Below, in pieces: positions 9,545-18,913 of a stretch of DNA of 53,710 nucleotides (the first letter of the stretch is position 1; each line of letters begins with the position of its first letter). A model generated the notes under the pieces. It did no database searches. It had not been told where the DNA came from and saw nothing but the letters and a program-made list of their open reading frames with translations. The stretch comes from an uncultured Chlorobiaceae bacterium (GTDB lineage Bacteria > Bacteroidota > Chlorobiia > Chlorobiales > Chlorobiaceae), in NCBI GenBank assembly GCA_903882665.1, contig CAIRXW010000006.1:1-53710 (forward strand), given 5' to 3'. Position numbers and translations under genes: made by a program.

Positions 9545-10090
9545 CTACGGAAGAAGGACTGCGCAGGAGATAACGGTTGTCCACAGACCATTTTCACCCT
9601 CTGCGGTCGCAGTGATGTTGTATGAATTGATGATTTTGTGACTCATTTTGTAAATTCCTTCACGCTCATCCCAGTCCTTGTTGGGATCAAACTCAATACC
9701 GAGGGTGGTTGCAAGCATCGTAGCCGCCAGGTCTTCGGCATACTCCCCTGACTGCTCGGCCGATTCCCCATAAGGATGGTGTTCCGACAGATAGCCATAC
9801 TGCGTATCGTCTGCCGGAATGGCAACACCAACCGATGCGGCAATAAGGCGGTTATATTCATTGGTTGAATTACGGGCCATAACAGTAAAGGTAATCTGCC
9901 CTGGGGTGAGCAGTTTCAGACCCTCTTCGACACTGATGCGCTCGCAGTGGGGAGGAAAAATACTTGATACGGTAACCAGGTTACATTTTTCAATTTTTGC
10001 ATCTCTCAAAGCAAGCTCGAATGATGAGAGATACTCCTTGTGGTGTCCCACACCCTTGGTGAAAAAAACTTTTGTTGGAATAAATGACAA
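9545..10090 (-). CDS. pdaD: Pyruvoyl-dependent arginine decarboxylase proenzyme
   Basis: Converts arginine to agmatine, the first step of polyamine synthesis, with a pyruvoyl cofactor made by self-cleavage. The 181-residue length fits the family. The cleavage site is the Ser42-Ser43 pair in VSSIFPP, which would give a short beta chain and a longer alpha chain whose N-terminal Ser43 becomes pyruvoyl. The C-terminal half has the conserved HHPYGES and a Glu-rich helix. These enzymes occur in archaea, Chlorobi and chlamydiae. It sits between ppk and phoU, an arrangement that hints at a link between polyamines and polyphosphate but proves none. Confidence 0.92.
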   Translation of the reverse strand: MSFIPTKVFFTKGVGHHKEYLSSFELALRDAKIEKCNLVTVSSIFPPHCERISVEEGLKLLTPGQITFTVMARNSTNEYNRLIAASVGVAIPADDTQYGYLSEHHPYGESAEQSGEYAEDLAATMLATTLGIEFDPNKDWDEREGIYKMSHKIINSYNITATAEGENGLWTTVISCAVLLP

Positions 10091-10241
10091 TGCCGTTCCT
10101 CCCGAATTATTTGGTTATATGATCCAATTAACCGTAACGGAAAGTAAAAAAAAGTGATATTTTCGGAGTTATTTTCTCCAACAACATCCCTGGTTGACTC
10201 TTTGCCTGTTTATGTGCAAAAAGTTCGATTGATGAATCAAT

Positions 10242-12368
10242 TTATTGTACTTGCAACATTTTTTTCTGGGCTGAACGGGTTAAAAAAAGTGCCTGACTGT
10301 TCACTTTCGGGCCCTCACTGCTGATCTTCGAGTATGTTGCGTCAGCATGCATCTCCCATGCCTTGACATTATCGCTCATAATCAGATCAAGATCCGATTT
10401 GACAACACGGATTATCGCCTTGTCAAACACCGGAAAAAGGGTTTCTACCCGATCATCAAGGTTTCGTGGCATGATATCAGCACTTCCGAGATAGAGCTCC
10501 TCCTTTCCTCCGTTATGGAAGTAGTAGGCCCGGCTGTGCTCAAGAAAACGTCCAATAACACTGATGACCCTGATATGCTCACTAACCCCCTTTATACCAG
10601 GCTTGAGGCAGCAGATTCCCCGGATGATAAGGTCGATCTTTACCCCTTCGCACGAAGCCCTGTAAAGTGCCCGGATGGTTTTTCCATCCACCAGAGCATT
10701 CATTTTCATGATTATCCTTCCTTTATTCTCCTTTCGGCTCCACTCGACCTCCCGTTCAATCATCTCGATAATCCTTTTTCTGGTATTGATCGGCGAGACA
10801 AGCAGCTTTCTGTATTCGGTATGTTTTGAATATCCCGTCAAGGCGTTAAAGAGTTCTGCAACATCGTTGGCAAGTTGCTCATTGACAGTAAAGAGGCTGT
10901 AATCGGTATAAATTTTCCCGGTTGCAGGGTTGTAGTTACCTGTACCAAGATGGAGGTAGCGCTTCAGCTTATTTTGCTCACGTCGCACAATCAGGGTAAG
11001 CTTGGCATGGGTTTTCAGCCCCGGAAGACCGTAGGCGACATGTGCTCCGACATCTTCAAGTGCCCGCGCCCAGATAATGTTGTTTCCTTCGTCAAACCGC
11101 GCCTTGAGTTCTACGAGAACAGCCACCTGTTTGCCCGCTTCAGCAGCCTTCATCAAGGCCTTGACAATCGGCGAGTTACTGCCAACCCTGTAGAGTGTCT
11201 GCTTTATCGAGAGCACATCAGGATCAAGGGCTGCCTGATTGATAAAATCGACGACTGGCTGAAAAGAGTCGTAAGGATGGTAGAGTAACTGATCTTTGGC
11301 TTTTATTGCGCTGAAGATATCGGGGGTGGAGTACTCTTCGATAGGGTTTTTTTGCACAAAGGGCTCATCTTTTAAAGAGGGTAGTTCAATTTTCAAAAGT
11401 TCCATAAGAGAGGCGAGGCCAAGAGCACCATCTATTTCATAGACGTTTCTTTCGGCAACACCAAGATTTTTCATCAAAAGCTTTCTCACCGGCAGTGGCA
11501 TTGTGGACGTGATATCAAGGCGAACAACCTTTCCGTAACGGCGTGAGCGGATTCCCTTTTCAATGGTTTTCAGCAAATCTCCCGCTTCATCCTCCTCAAT
11601 TTCAACATCTGCGTCGCGGATCAATCTAAAAAGATAGGCCTTGGTTACCCTCATTTTTGGAAACAACTGCTCCAGATTGTTTTCAATAAGATCCTCAAGC
11701 CAGATAAAGCGAATAATGCCATCATCATCAAAACCCCTGATCTCATTAAGCCGAAGAAGCCGTGGAAGAATACTTGGGACTTTGACACGGGCAAACTTTA
11801 GCATACTGCTTTCATCGTCGTCAATTTCTATGGCGAGATTCAGCGAAAGGTTCGACATAAAGGGAAAGGGATGGCCCGTATCGAAGGCCAACGGGGTCAA
11901 GACGGGATAGATCTCCTTGCGGAAATAGTGGCTCAATGCATGCTGCTTCGTCACAGATAATTCTGAAAACCGAAGGAACTCAATACCCTCCTGCTGAAGT
12001 GACGGCACCAGGTCTTGATAAAAGCACTTGTTTCTCTGGCTGAGCTGCTGCAAAACCATCGTCCTGATTTTTTCGAGCTGTTCAAAAGGGGTGTGACCAT
12101 CAATCGTTCGCTCAACAATGCCCGCCTCATACTGATCCTGAATACCGGCAACCCGGATCATGAAATATTCATCGAGGTTTGCACTGAAAATCGAGATGAA
12201 TTTCACTCGTTCCAAAAGCGGGTGTGCTTCACCGTCAAGCGCCTCTTCAAGTACACGCTGATTAAAAGAGAGCCAGCTCAGCTCCCTGTTGAGATAATAA
12301 GAGGTGTCGAAAAAATCCGGAAGCGCCACTACCTTGCCATCTTCCTCATTTGTCTGCATAAGAGGCAT
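10242..12368 (-). CDS. ppk: Polyphosphate kinase 1
   Basis: Reversibly polymerises the ATP gamma-phosphate into polyphosphate. About 708 residues from the ATG at 12368; an upstream ATG at 12437 adds 23 unlikely residues. The N-terminal domain begins [19 protein letters not shown]. The two catalytic PLD-like domains carry the phospho-accepting His in [10 protein letters not shown], followed by [19 protein letters not shown], and the second His in [13 protein letters not shown]. It is the first gene of a minus-strand run with pdaD and phoU. The divergent intergenic region up to 12649 probably holds promoters for both ppk and the second repeat protein. Confidence 0.96.
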   Translation of the reverse strand: MPLMQTNEEDGKVVALPDFFDTSYYLNRELSWLSFNQRVLEEALDGEAHPLLERVKFISIFSANLDEYFMIRVAGIQDQYEAGIVERTIDGHTPFEQLEKIRTMVLQQLSQRNKCFYQDLVPSLQQEGIEFLRFSELSVTKQHALSHYFRKEIYPVLTPLAFDTGHPFPFMSNLSLNLAIEIDDDESSMLKFARVKVPSILPRLLRLNEIRGFDDDGIIRFIWLEDLIENNLEQLFPKMRVTKAYLFRLIRDADVEIEEDEAGDLLKTIEKGIRSRRYGKVVRLDITSTMPLPVRKLLMKNLGVAERNVYEIDGALGLASLMELLKIELPSLKDEPFVQKNPIEEYSTPDIFSAIKAKDQLLYHPYDSFQPVVDFINQAALDPDVLSIKQTLYRVGSNSPIVKALMKAAEAGKQVAVLVELKARFDEGNNIIWARALEDVGAHVAYGLPGLKTHAKLTLIVRREQNKLKRYLHLGTGNYNPATGKIYTDYSLFTVNEQLANDVAELFNALTGYSKHTEYRKLLVSPINTRKRIIEMIEREVEWSRKENKGRIIMKMNALVDGKTIRALYRASCEGVKIDLIIRGICCLKPGIKGVSEHIRVISVIGRFLEHSRAYYFHNGGKEELYLGSADIMPRNLDDRVETLFPVFDKAIIRVVKSDLDLIMSDNVKAWEMHADATYSKISSEGPKVNSQALFLTRSAQKKMLQVQ

Positions 12369-12648
12369 AAAAAAATTGACCCCGGTTTTCCCATGCGGTA
12401 AAAAAAGAATGCCATAAATTTTGGGCACAATGAACATCGAATGAACCTAATGTAGAGGCTTTGGCGTCACAAACCAATGAGCTTTTGTTACGAGTATGAA
12501 AACAAGTTCCCCCGAAGATGGGGAAAAAGGAAGCACTTCTTATCGGAGAAGTATATTGGGCAATCTTGATCCTTTGCCAGCAGAAGAACGGCCAAAACAG
12601 AGATCCGCTGACAAGGGTATCTATCAATTCATTTATGGAGAGTAAACA

Positions 12649-13836
12649 ATGAGTACAAAAGAAACGCACAGAGTATTTGCCAATATTATGGGCCCTCTTG
12701 ATGGTACAGGTGACATCGATTGTTCAAACAGGGGGCTGACCTCACTTGATGGTTGCCCGGGAATCGTGGCAGGGAATTTCAACTGTTCCGGGAATCAGTT
12801 GACATCACTGGAGGGGGGCCCTCACAGCGTTACCGGAGATTATTCCTGTTCAAATAACCAGTTAACCTCGCTTGAAGCTGCCCCGGATGAAATTCACGGC
12901 GATTTCGATTGTTCTCACAATCAATTGCTCTCACTTGATGGCGCTCCAAAAAAGGTGACTGGTAATTTCGATTGTTCCGCCAACCAGTTGACAACACTCC
13001 AGGGCACTCTGAAAAAAATTGGTGGCGACTTCTGCTGTTCAGATAACCTGCTGACCTCACTCCATGGTGCACCTCGTAAAGTTGGCGGCGATTTTGCCTG
13101 TTCGGATAACCAATTGACCTCACTTGAAGGCGCTCCCCGGGAAGTTGGTGATTTTGACTGTTCCCATAATCAGTTGACCTCACTCGAAGGGAGCCCGGAT
13201 GAAATTCACGGCGATTTCGATTGTTCCGGCAATCATCTAAGCTCACTGGCAGGATGCCCGAATTTTATTATCGGTGACTTTTTTTGCACAGGCAACCAAC
13301 TGACGTCACTGAAAGGGGGGCCGATTGTTGTTTACGGAAACTTCGACTGTTCAAACCATAAGCTGGTGTCCCTAAAGGGAGCCCCCAAAGAGGTTGAGGG
13401 CGATTTTGATTGTTCTGGAAACCAACTGACCTCACTTGCGGGAACACCTCAAGAGGTTCGTCATTTTAATTGTTCCGGCAATCAGTTGACAACACTCCAG
13501 GGCGCCCCGCATAAAGTCAGTGGAAATTTTAATTGTTCGGCAAACCGGTTGACATCGCTCAACGGTGCCTCAAAAAAGGTCAAGGGGGATTTTGATTGCT
13601 CAAATAACCAGTTAACCTCTTTCGAAGGGGCTCCAAAAAAAGTCAAGGGAAATTTCGATTGCTCAGGGAACAAACTAACCGCTCTCAATGGATCGCTCAA
13701 GAAAGTTGGTGGCAATTTTATGTGCGGAGGAAATGCCGGAATATTTGATGAAGAAGAGACTCGGACAACATGTTCGATAAAAGGAAACTATATCGATGGA
13801 ACAACACCCGTTACAGCGAAAGAACCCCAATCATAA
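12649..13836 (+). CDS. Cys-ladder leucine-rich-like repeat protein (copy 2)
   Basis: A 395-residue paralogue of the protein at 7727-8779, with 17 repeats of about 21 residues of the same CSxNxLTSLxGxPxxVxGxF pattern. It has a related N-terminus (both have FADVI/FANIM, then L-D-G and DIDCSN). The C-terminal cap is also shared (GSLKKVGG, then a Cys-Gly-Asn and IKGN/VKGN). TGGAGAG precedes the ATG by 7 bases. It lacks a signal peptide. It is divergent from ppk, so the two copies bracket the ppk-pdaD-phoU genes on opposite sides. The solenoid fold is inferred from the repeat pattern; no partner or ligand is visible. Confidence 0.85.
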   Translation: MSTKETHRVFANIMGPLDGTGDIDCSNRGLTSLDGCPGIVAGNFNCSGNQLTSLEGGPHSVTGDYSCSNNQLTSLEAAPDEIHGDFDCSHNQLLSLDGAPKKVTGNFDCSANQLTTLQGTLKKIGGDFCCSDNLLTSLHGAPRKVGGDFACSDNQLTSLEGAPREVGDFDCSHNQLTSLEGSPDEIHGDFDCSGNHLSSLAGCPNFIIGDFFCTGNQLTSLKGGPIVVYGNFDCSNHKLVSLKGAPKEVEGDFDCSGNQLTSLAGTPQEVRHFNCSGNQLTTLQGAPHKVSGNFNCSANRLTSLNGASKKVKGDFDCSNNQLTSFEGAPKKVKGNFDCSGNKLTALNGSLKKVGGNFMCGGNAGIFDEEETRTTCSIKGNYIDGTTPVTAKEPQS

Positions 13837-13872
13837 CCATCGCCAATGCCATGATGTTGTATGAATGACAGT

Positions 13873-13904
13873 AAAAAGGCCATTCCCGAAAGAGTGGCCT
13901 TTTT
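13873..13904. terminator. Bidirectional hairpin terminator
   Basis: A perfect 10-bp stem, AAAAAGGCCA with TGGCCTTTTT, encloses a 12-base loop. It lies 37 bases after the second repeat-protein gene and just past the end of the convergent DUF2934 gene. A and T runs on the two sides let it act in both directions. Confidence 0.9.
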
Positions 13905-13930
13905 GTCTGTTTAACCGCAATTGTCTTTGT

Positions 13931-14086
13931 TCAATATCCAAGATACTCTTCCGCCTGAAACCAGTCTTCACTATCTGACCCATGATTTTCGCCTTTCTCT
14001 TTCCACAGATAGTATGCTGCGAGCCTGATCTCTTCGTCGCGCAATTCCGGTGTCGTCAGCATTGTTTCGCCTGTGTTGTTTTCCAT
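13931..14086 (-). CDS. DUF2934 domain protein
   Basis: About 51 residues from the ATG at 14086; in-frame upstream starts exist to 14203. The C-terminal 35 residues (EEIRLAAYYLWKEKG, then SEDWFQAEEYL) match the DUF2934 pattern of a helix with A-Y-x-L/I-W-x-x-x-G followed by W-x-x-A-E-x-x-L. Function of the family is unknown. The ribosome binding site is weak, so the start is uncertain. It converges on the second repeat-protein gene and shares its terminator. Confidence 0.65.
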   Translation of the reverse strand: MENNTGETMLTTPELRDEEIRLAAYYLWKEKGENHGSDSEDWFQAEEYLGY

Positions 14087-14413
14087 TGCATTTATTGTTA
14101 AGGGGTTAGAGGTAATAGTCTGCATAAAAAACGCCCAATTGGCATCCGTCACAACATCTACTTTACTACAAGAAAGTTTACCGATTTCTCGCTGACCTGG
14201 CAAGAGGCACTCTGTTACATTGGTGCAAACTTCCCTTCACTTTTTCTGACAACTCAATAAGAATATTTCAAAAATAATTGATAACGTCTATCCATTTGAA
14301 TAGAGAAAAGATGGAATTGAATTGTTAACTTTACTTTGATGTAAACTCTTTTATCTTGATAGTGTGAGGGTTTATTGTCCGTTCAGTTCATTCCATTTTA
14401 ACGTAAGCTGCGG
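14087..14413. other. Intergenic region between divergent DUF2934 and CHAD genes
   Basis: AT-rich DNA between two divergent genes. No convincing extra ORF or structured RNA is seen. Part of it may be the 5' extension of the DUF2934 frame, and the rest probably holds promoters. Confidence 0.4.
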
Positions 14414-15985
14414 ATGCGCACCTCCCCGAAAACGGTATATCTCAGATTGAATCCGGCAGTCTCCACTGAGTCGCTGGCTGAAAGCGCACTTTTTTCCGGA
14501 TGGCAACTCAAAGCTTATTCGTCCCGCAAAGAACGACGGGAGTTCTACGATACATTCGAGTGGCAGGCTTTTGAGAACGAGGTTGCAATTGTAAAAAAGA
14601 GGAGAACCCTTTTTCTTGTTGATCTCAAGAGCGGCCAGGAAACAGCCACCCTCCCCTTCCCCGCAGCTCCCTCCTCTTTTTACGCCGACGCACTTCCGAC
14701 CGGCATCCTGAAAGCGGCGCTCTCAACTCTAACGGATATCAGGGCGTTCATCAGGCTCTGCGCCATTGATACCGTCATCACCACATACCGCATTCTTGAC
14801 GATAATGAGAAAAGTATCGCCTTTCTGACCTCCGAATCGCTCTGCCTTGCCGACAGGGAAAAGCAGGAACCCTTTGTGCATCTCTTTTCGCTCTCGCCGC
14901 TCAGGGGATATGATGATGAGATGGATCAGATGGTAACGTCATTGACAAACGACGACAAAATTGCGAAAACTCTTGATTTCAGGGAGCTTTTTTTGCTGAT
15001 CATGAAGGAGGCTGGCGTCAGCGTACATGGCTACTCTTCGAAAATCAACCTCGATCTTGATCCCGATGCTCCTGTTCATGAAAGTGCCCGTCAGTTGCTT
15101 CAGTTCACCTTCTCTGTCATGCGAGCCAATGAAGAGGGGATAAAAAGGAACCTCGATACGGAATTTTTGCACGACTATCGTGTCGCCATACGCCGAACCC
15201 GTTCCATCCTGAAGCAGCTCAGAAGTGTTTTTGAGCCCGAAGAAACCGCATATTATCTCAATCTTTTCAAGGAGATTGGAACGCGAACCAACGAATTGCG
15301 TGACCGGGACGTCTCTCTTCTGCGGCAGGGAAGCTATTTTCACAATTTGCCCCCTTGTCTCCAGCCATCGCTCAAGCTTTTTTTCAGTGAGATTGCTGTT
15401 TCCCGCAAAAAACTGCACAAGCAGTTCTGCCGCTATCTTGCCTCCGACGCCTGCAAATCCTTTCTTGACGAGTGGGAGGCTTTTGTACATCGGCAATCTG
15501 CCCCTGATCCAGAGCAGTGCCCGAACGCCTCACTTTCGACTGCCAGTGTTGCTGTGGAGAGCATTAAAAAAGCATGGAAAAGGGTTATCCGCCACGGCCG
15601 TCAGGTCAGCGAGGAGACAACGGACAGCGAGCTCCATGCACTGCGGATTGACTGCAAAAAACTGCGCTATCTGCTTGAATTTTTTTCCTCGATTTTTCCC
15701 CATAAATCGGTCGCTCCTGTGCTCCGCCAATTAAAAGAGCTGCAGGACAACCTCGGTGACTTTGTTGATTATTCGGTTCAACTGCACTTTCTTCATGAAC
15801 GTCTGACCACACTGCCTCTCGGAAAAGAGGCAAACTTGCTTGCCGCATCAATGGGTGGACTTATGGCAATCCTTTTTCAAAAACAGGAAGAGGCGAGGGG
15901 TACATTCCACAAAACCTTCGAGGCGTTTGACCATGAAAAAACCGCTCAACTCTTTCACGATCTTCTGACAAGCAAACTGAAATGA
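14414..15985 (+). CDS. CYTH-like/CHAD domain protein, probable polyphosphate-binding
   Basis: A 523-residue protein. Residues about 1-200 look like a degenerate CYTH-type triphosphate tunnel domain ([20 protein letters not shown], then [14 protein letters not shown]). Residues about 225-510 are a CHAD domain of helical repeats with conserved basic and His residues: [17 protein letters not shown] in the first half and [18 protein letters not shown] in the second. CHAD domains bind polyphosphate and are known to localise to polyP granules. The stop codon overlaps the start of a ParA-type ATPase (ATGA). Together with ppk 2 kb away, this points to a role in polyP storage. Confidence 0.88.
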   Translation: MRTSPKTVYLRLNPAVSTESLAESALFSGWQLKAYSSRKERREFYDTFEWQAFENEVAIVKKRRTLFLVDLKSGQETATLPFPAAPSSFYADALPTGILKAALSTLTDIRAFIRLCAIDTVITTYRILDDNEKSIAFLTSESLCLADREKQEPFVHLFSLSPLRGYDDEMDQMVTSLTNDDKIAKTLDFRELFLLIMKEAGVSVHGYSSKINLDLDPDAPVHESARQLLQFTFSVMRANEEGIKRNLDTEFLHDYRVAIRRTRSILKQLRSVFEPEETAYYLNLFKEIGTRTNELRDRDVSLLRQGSYFHNLPPCLQPSLKLFFSEIAVSRKKLHKQFCRYLASDACKSFLDEWEAFVHRQSAPDPEQCPNASLSTASVAVESIKKAWKRVIRHGRQVSEETTDSELHALRIDCKKLRYLLEFFSSIFPHKSVAPVLRQLKELQDNLGDFVDYSVQLHFLHERLTTLPLGKEANLLAASMGGLMAILFQKQEEARGTFHKTFEAFDHEKTAQLFHDLLTSKLK

Positions 15986-16731
15986 AAACCATAGCACTCT
16001 ACAGCATCAAGGGCGGGGTCGGCAAAACGGCTGCTGCAGTCAACCTCTCCTACCTCTCCTCCCTGCTCTCTCAGCCAACCCTGATATGCGATCTCGATCC
16101 GCAGGGAGCCAGTTCCTACTATTTCAGGATTACCGCCTCAAAAAAATACAACAGCGACAAATTTCTGAAGGGAAACAAAAAAATCTATCACAACATCAAG
16201 GCGACCGATTTTGAGAACCTTGACCTGCTCCCTTCAGACTTTTCCTACCGCAATCTTGATATCGAACTCTCTGAAGAGAAAAAGCCTCAAAAAAAGCTTA
16301 GAAAAAACCTTGAAGAACTAAGCGAAGATTACCAGTATCTCTTTTTCGACTGCCCTCCAAACCTGACACTCCTTTCTGAAAGCGTTTTTGCGGCCTCCGA
16401 CCTGATCCTGGTTCCGTTGATACCCACGACACTCTCAATTCGCACCTACATCCAGTTAAAGGATTTTTTTGAAGCCAATAAACTCGACGGCTCAAAAATC
16501 CGCCCTTTTTTCAGTATGGTGGAGAAACAGAAAAAATTACACCGCGACATCATTCTTGAATTCGGTAATGGCCCGGAGTTCATCACCCAATCAATCCCTT
16601 ACAATTCCGAGGTTGAAAAAATGGGGCTCTACCGCGCACCGCTCAATGCCGTTCTGCCCAACGCTCCAGCCTCAAAAGCATACCGCAACCTCTGGGAGGA
16701 GCTTCGCTCGCACCTTGAAAAAAGCGGGTAA
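15982..16731 (+). CDS. ParA/MinD-family ATPase coupled to CHAD gene
   Basis: A 249-residue P-loop ATPase of the ParA family. It has a deviant Walker [11 protein letters not shown] near residues 8-17, Walker A' CDLDPQGAS (about 37-45) and Walker B LFFDCPP (about 119-125). There is no N-terminal HTH, as in small ParA (type Ib), and no ParB gene or obvious parS repeats are next to it. The ATG overlaps the CHAD stop by four bases, so the two proteins are probably made together. ParA relatives lacking ParB position cargos such as carboxysomes or storage granules; here the cargo is inferred to be polyP granules through CHAD. Confidence 0.88.
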   Translation: MKTIALYSIKGGVGKTAAAVNLSYLSSLLSQPTLICDLDPQGASSYYFRITASKKYNSDKFLKGNKKIYHNIKATDFENLDLLPSDFSYRNLDIELSEEKKPQKKLRKNLEELSEDYQYLFFDCPPNLTLLSESVFAASDLILVPLIPTTLSIRTYIQLKDFFEANKLDGSKIRPFFSMVEKQKKLHRDIILEFGNGPEFITQSIPYNSEVEKMGLYRAPLNAVLPNAPASKAYRNLWEELRSHLEKSG

Positions 16732-16881
16732 CCCTCTCGCTCTTGCTTCAGCATCTGCAACTCAGAAATCCCATTCAGTTTTTACACGACTGTAACATTG
16801 TCCTCTGCATTAAAACGCAGATATTTAACTTATAAAAAGCCGGCATGTTGAGCATTTAACCACCCGTCACAGGAAAAATTC

Positions 16882-18324
16882 ATGAAGGGATATCGTCAAA
16901 AAGAGTCACTCTTCAGGGTGCTTAAAATTGCACTGCTGCTGATCATCGTGGTATCAGTATCTTACCCCACACCCCGGACAACGCAGGCTGCTCAGAAGGA
17001 CATAATCAGAACACCGCACTACCTCTTTCTCTTTATTGGAGATGGCATGGGAGCTGCACAGGTGAAACTCTCCAGCGCACTGCTTGAGAGCGGCCACACC
17101 CTCGCCATGACCTCGTTACCAGTGCTCGGTATGGCAACCACCCATTCGGCAGAGCGCCTTATCACCGACTCCGGAGCCGCAGCCACGGCACTTGCTACAG
17201 GCAGCAAAACCACCATCGGCACCATTTCCATGGCTGGCAATCACCTCGATACACTGAGAACCGTTGCAGAAATGGCAAAGGCAAAAAGGATGAAAATAGG
17301 AATTGTTTCAAGTGTTGGAATCGACGACGCAACCCCCGCCTGCTTCTATGCCCACAACGCCTCCCGCGCCAACCTGTACGACATTGCCGTGCAGATGGCC
17401 TCAAGCGGTTTCGACTACTTCGGAGGAGGGTACAGCCTTGGAAACTTTCCTGAAAACCAGATAAAATCAAAAACGTTCAGGGGAGATATTACCACTCTCA
17501 TGCAGTCGGCTCACTATCTTCTTGCCCGCAACAACAAAGAACTGAACACTATAAAGCCGGGAACGCGATGCTGGGCATACAGCGATTATGACAGTAAAGG
17601 AGCACTGAGCTTTGCCATGGATCGCCGGAATGGAGGGAAGATTGAACTTGCAGAATTTACCCGCGAGGGAATCAGGTTGCTCGACAACCCAAAAGGCTTT
17701 TTCATGATGGTTGAAGGGGGAAAGATCGACTGGGCCTGCCACGCAAACGATGCCGCAGCAGTAGCGCACGATGTTGAGGCATTCGACAAAGCCATAGAGG
17801 AGGCCCTTGCCTTTTACCATCGCCACCCAAGGGAAACCCTTATTGTCGTTACCGCCGATCACGAGTGCGGCGGACTTTCACTTGGCAACGCAGCAAACGG
17901 CTACGAAACCCGTTTTGACCTTCTGCGCCATCAGAAAATTTCGCAGCAACGTTTTGCCGAAAAGGTACACACATGGAAACAACAGGGCACCATAACCTTC
18001 CCCATGGCGCTCGACAGTGTCAAGGTCTATTTCGGACTTGAAAATGTTGATGCCGGGGATCGCAACGCACTGCAGGAAGCTTACCTGACGACCATGAAAA
18101 GTGATGCTCCCGGAACAAAGGGAAATGATGCCTTCAGCCCTGCCGTAACCTCCCTGTTGAACCGCAGAGCTGCAATCGGCTGGAGCAGCAACGCCCATAC
18201 GGCAGTGCCGGTTCAGGTTTTTGCCATAGGGCGTGGAGCTGAAGCATTCAGGGGCTTTTACGACAATACCGATATCGCAAAGAAAATCATACAGATCGCT
18301 GGATTAAAACCCTCGGGAAAATAG
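16882..18324 (+). CDS. Alkaline phosphatase (PhoA superfamily), exported
   Basis: Hydrolyses phosphomonoesters in the periplasm to release phosphate. 480 residues, with an N-terminal signal or anchor helix at about 15-30. Motifs in order: FIGDGMG with metal-binding Asp54, TDSGAAATA with nucleophile Ser97, VEGGKIDWACHANDA with metal ligands, VTADHECGG, and a late His in SNAHTAVPV. CACAGG lies 9 bases before the ATG. No Pho box of the E. coli type could be confirmed in the 150-base upstream gap. The PhoB/PhoR-like pair 2.4 kb downstream is the likely regulator. Confidence 0.93.
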   Translation: MKGYRQKESLFRVLKIALLLIIVVSVSYPTPRTTQAAQKDIIRTPHYLFLFIGDGMGAAQVKLSSALLESGHTLAMTSLPVLGMATTHSAERLITDSGAAATALATGSKTTIGTISMAGNHLDTLRTVAEMAKAKRMKIGIVSSVGIDDATPACFYAHNASRANLYDIAVQMASSGFDYFGGGYSLGNFPENQIKSKTFRGDITTLMQSAHYLLARNNKELNTIKPGTRCWAYSDYDSKGALSFAMDRRNGGKIELAEFTREGIRLLDNPKGFFMMVEGGKIDWACHANDAAAVAHDVEAFDKAIEEALAFYHRHPRETLIVVTADHECGGLSLGNAANGYETRFDLLRHQKISQQRFAEKVHTWKQQGTITFPMALDSVKVYFGLENVDAGDRNALQEAYLTTMKSDAPGTKGNDAFSPAVTSLLNRRAAIGWSSNAHTAVPVQVFAIGRGAEAFRGFYDNTDIAKKIIQIAGLKPSGK

Positions 18325-18521
18325 TCTAACCCTCATCATGTCTGCCCGGGTTCTCCAGAGTCAATATAACTTCGATTTCATGACAGGGAGAACAATGTTG
18401 CAAAATTGTTACAAACAACCTCTCCATTTTTGCTGTACATTCAGGAACATCTGAAACGGATTAAATGGCAACGCCTGTAATAATTCTGCAACTCAACAAA
18501 CAAATTTAAACAACACCCAAA

Positions 18522-18896
18522 ATGTCCATAACGACTATAATTCAGGTTTTTGATCCCGCATTATGCTGCAGCAGTGGGGTATGCGGGATCGATGTCGATC
18601 AGGCACTGGTCAGCTTTTCGGCTGACGCGGATTGGGCTCAACAGAATGGGGCTCAGATAGAGCGCTTCAATCTGGCCCGACAACCGCTGGCCTTCGCAGA
18701 AAACCAGACGGTAAAATCATTTCTCGACAGTTTGGGGGCGGAAGCCCTGCCGCTGATTCTTGTCGATGGCGAAGTGCTCTTGAGTGGCCGATACCCAAGC
18801 CGGGCTGAACTTGCCGGTTGGGCATCCATCACGCTGCCAGCCGCAGAGTCGAAACAAGCCAAAAGTTGCTGCTCCAATAGCAATTGCTGCGGATAA
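18522..18896 (+). CDS. arsD: ArsD arsenic metallochaperone
   Basis: Passes As(III) to the ArsA ATPase. The 124-residue chain has the conserved DPALCCSSGVCG near the N-terminus. Its Cys15, Cys16 and Cys21 have the same CC-x4-C spacing as E. coli Cys12, 13 and 18. A second CC-x4-CC cluster (CCSNSNCC) at the C-terminus is also typical of ArsD. The 197-base upstream gap has no recognisable arsR. The arsA start lies 17 bases after the arsD stop. Confidence 0.95.
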   Translation: MSITTIIQVFDPALCCSSGVCGIDVDQALVSFSADADWAQQNGAQIERFNLARQPLAFAENQTVKSFLDSLGAEALPLILVDGEVLLSGRYPSRAELAGWASITLPAAESKQAKSCCSNSNCCG

Positions 18897-18913
18897 TTCA
18901 CGAAACAACTCCA

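Noticed and set aside
7727-13836. Regular 63-base periodicity mistaken for CRISPR or satellite DNA
   Set aside because: The period equals 21 codons, and the variation is mostly synonymous or conservative within open frames, so it is protein repeat coding.
16732-16881. Pho box upstream of the alkaline phosphatase
   Set aside because: CTGTAACAT-like words occur, but no pair with the expected 11-base phasing could be found, and the motif in green sulfur bacteria is not known to me.
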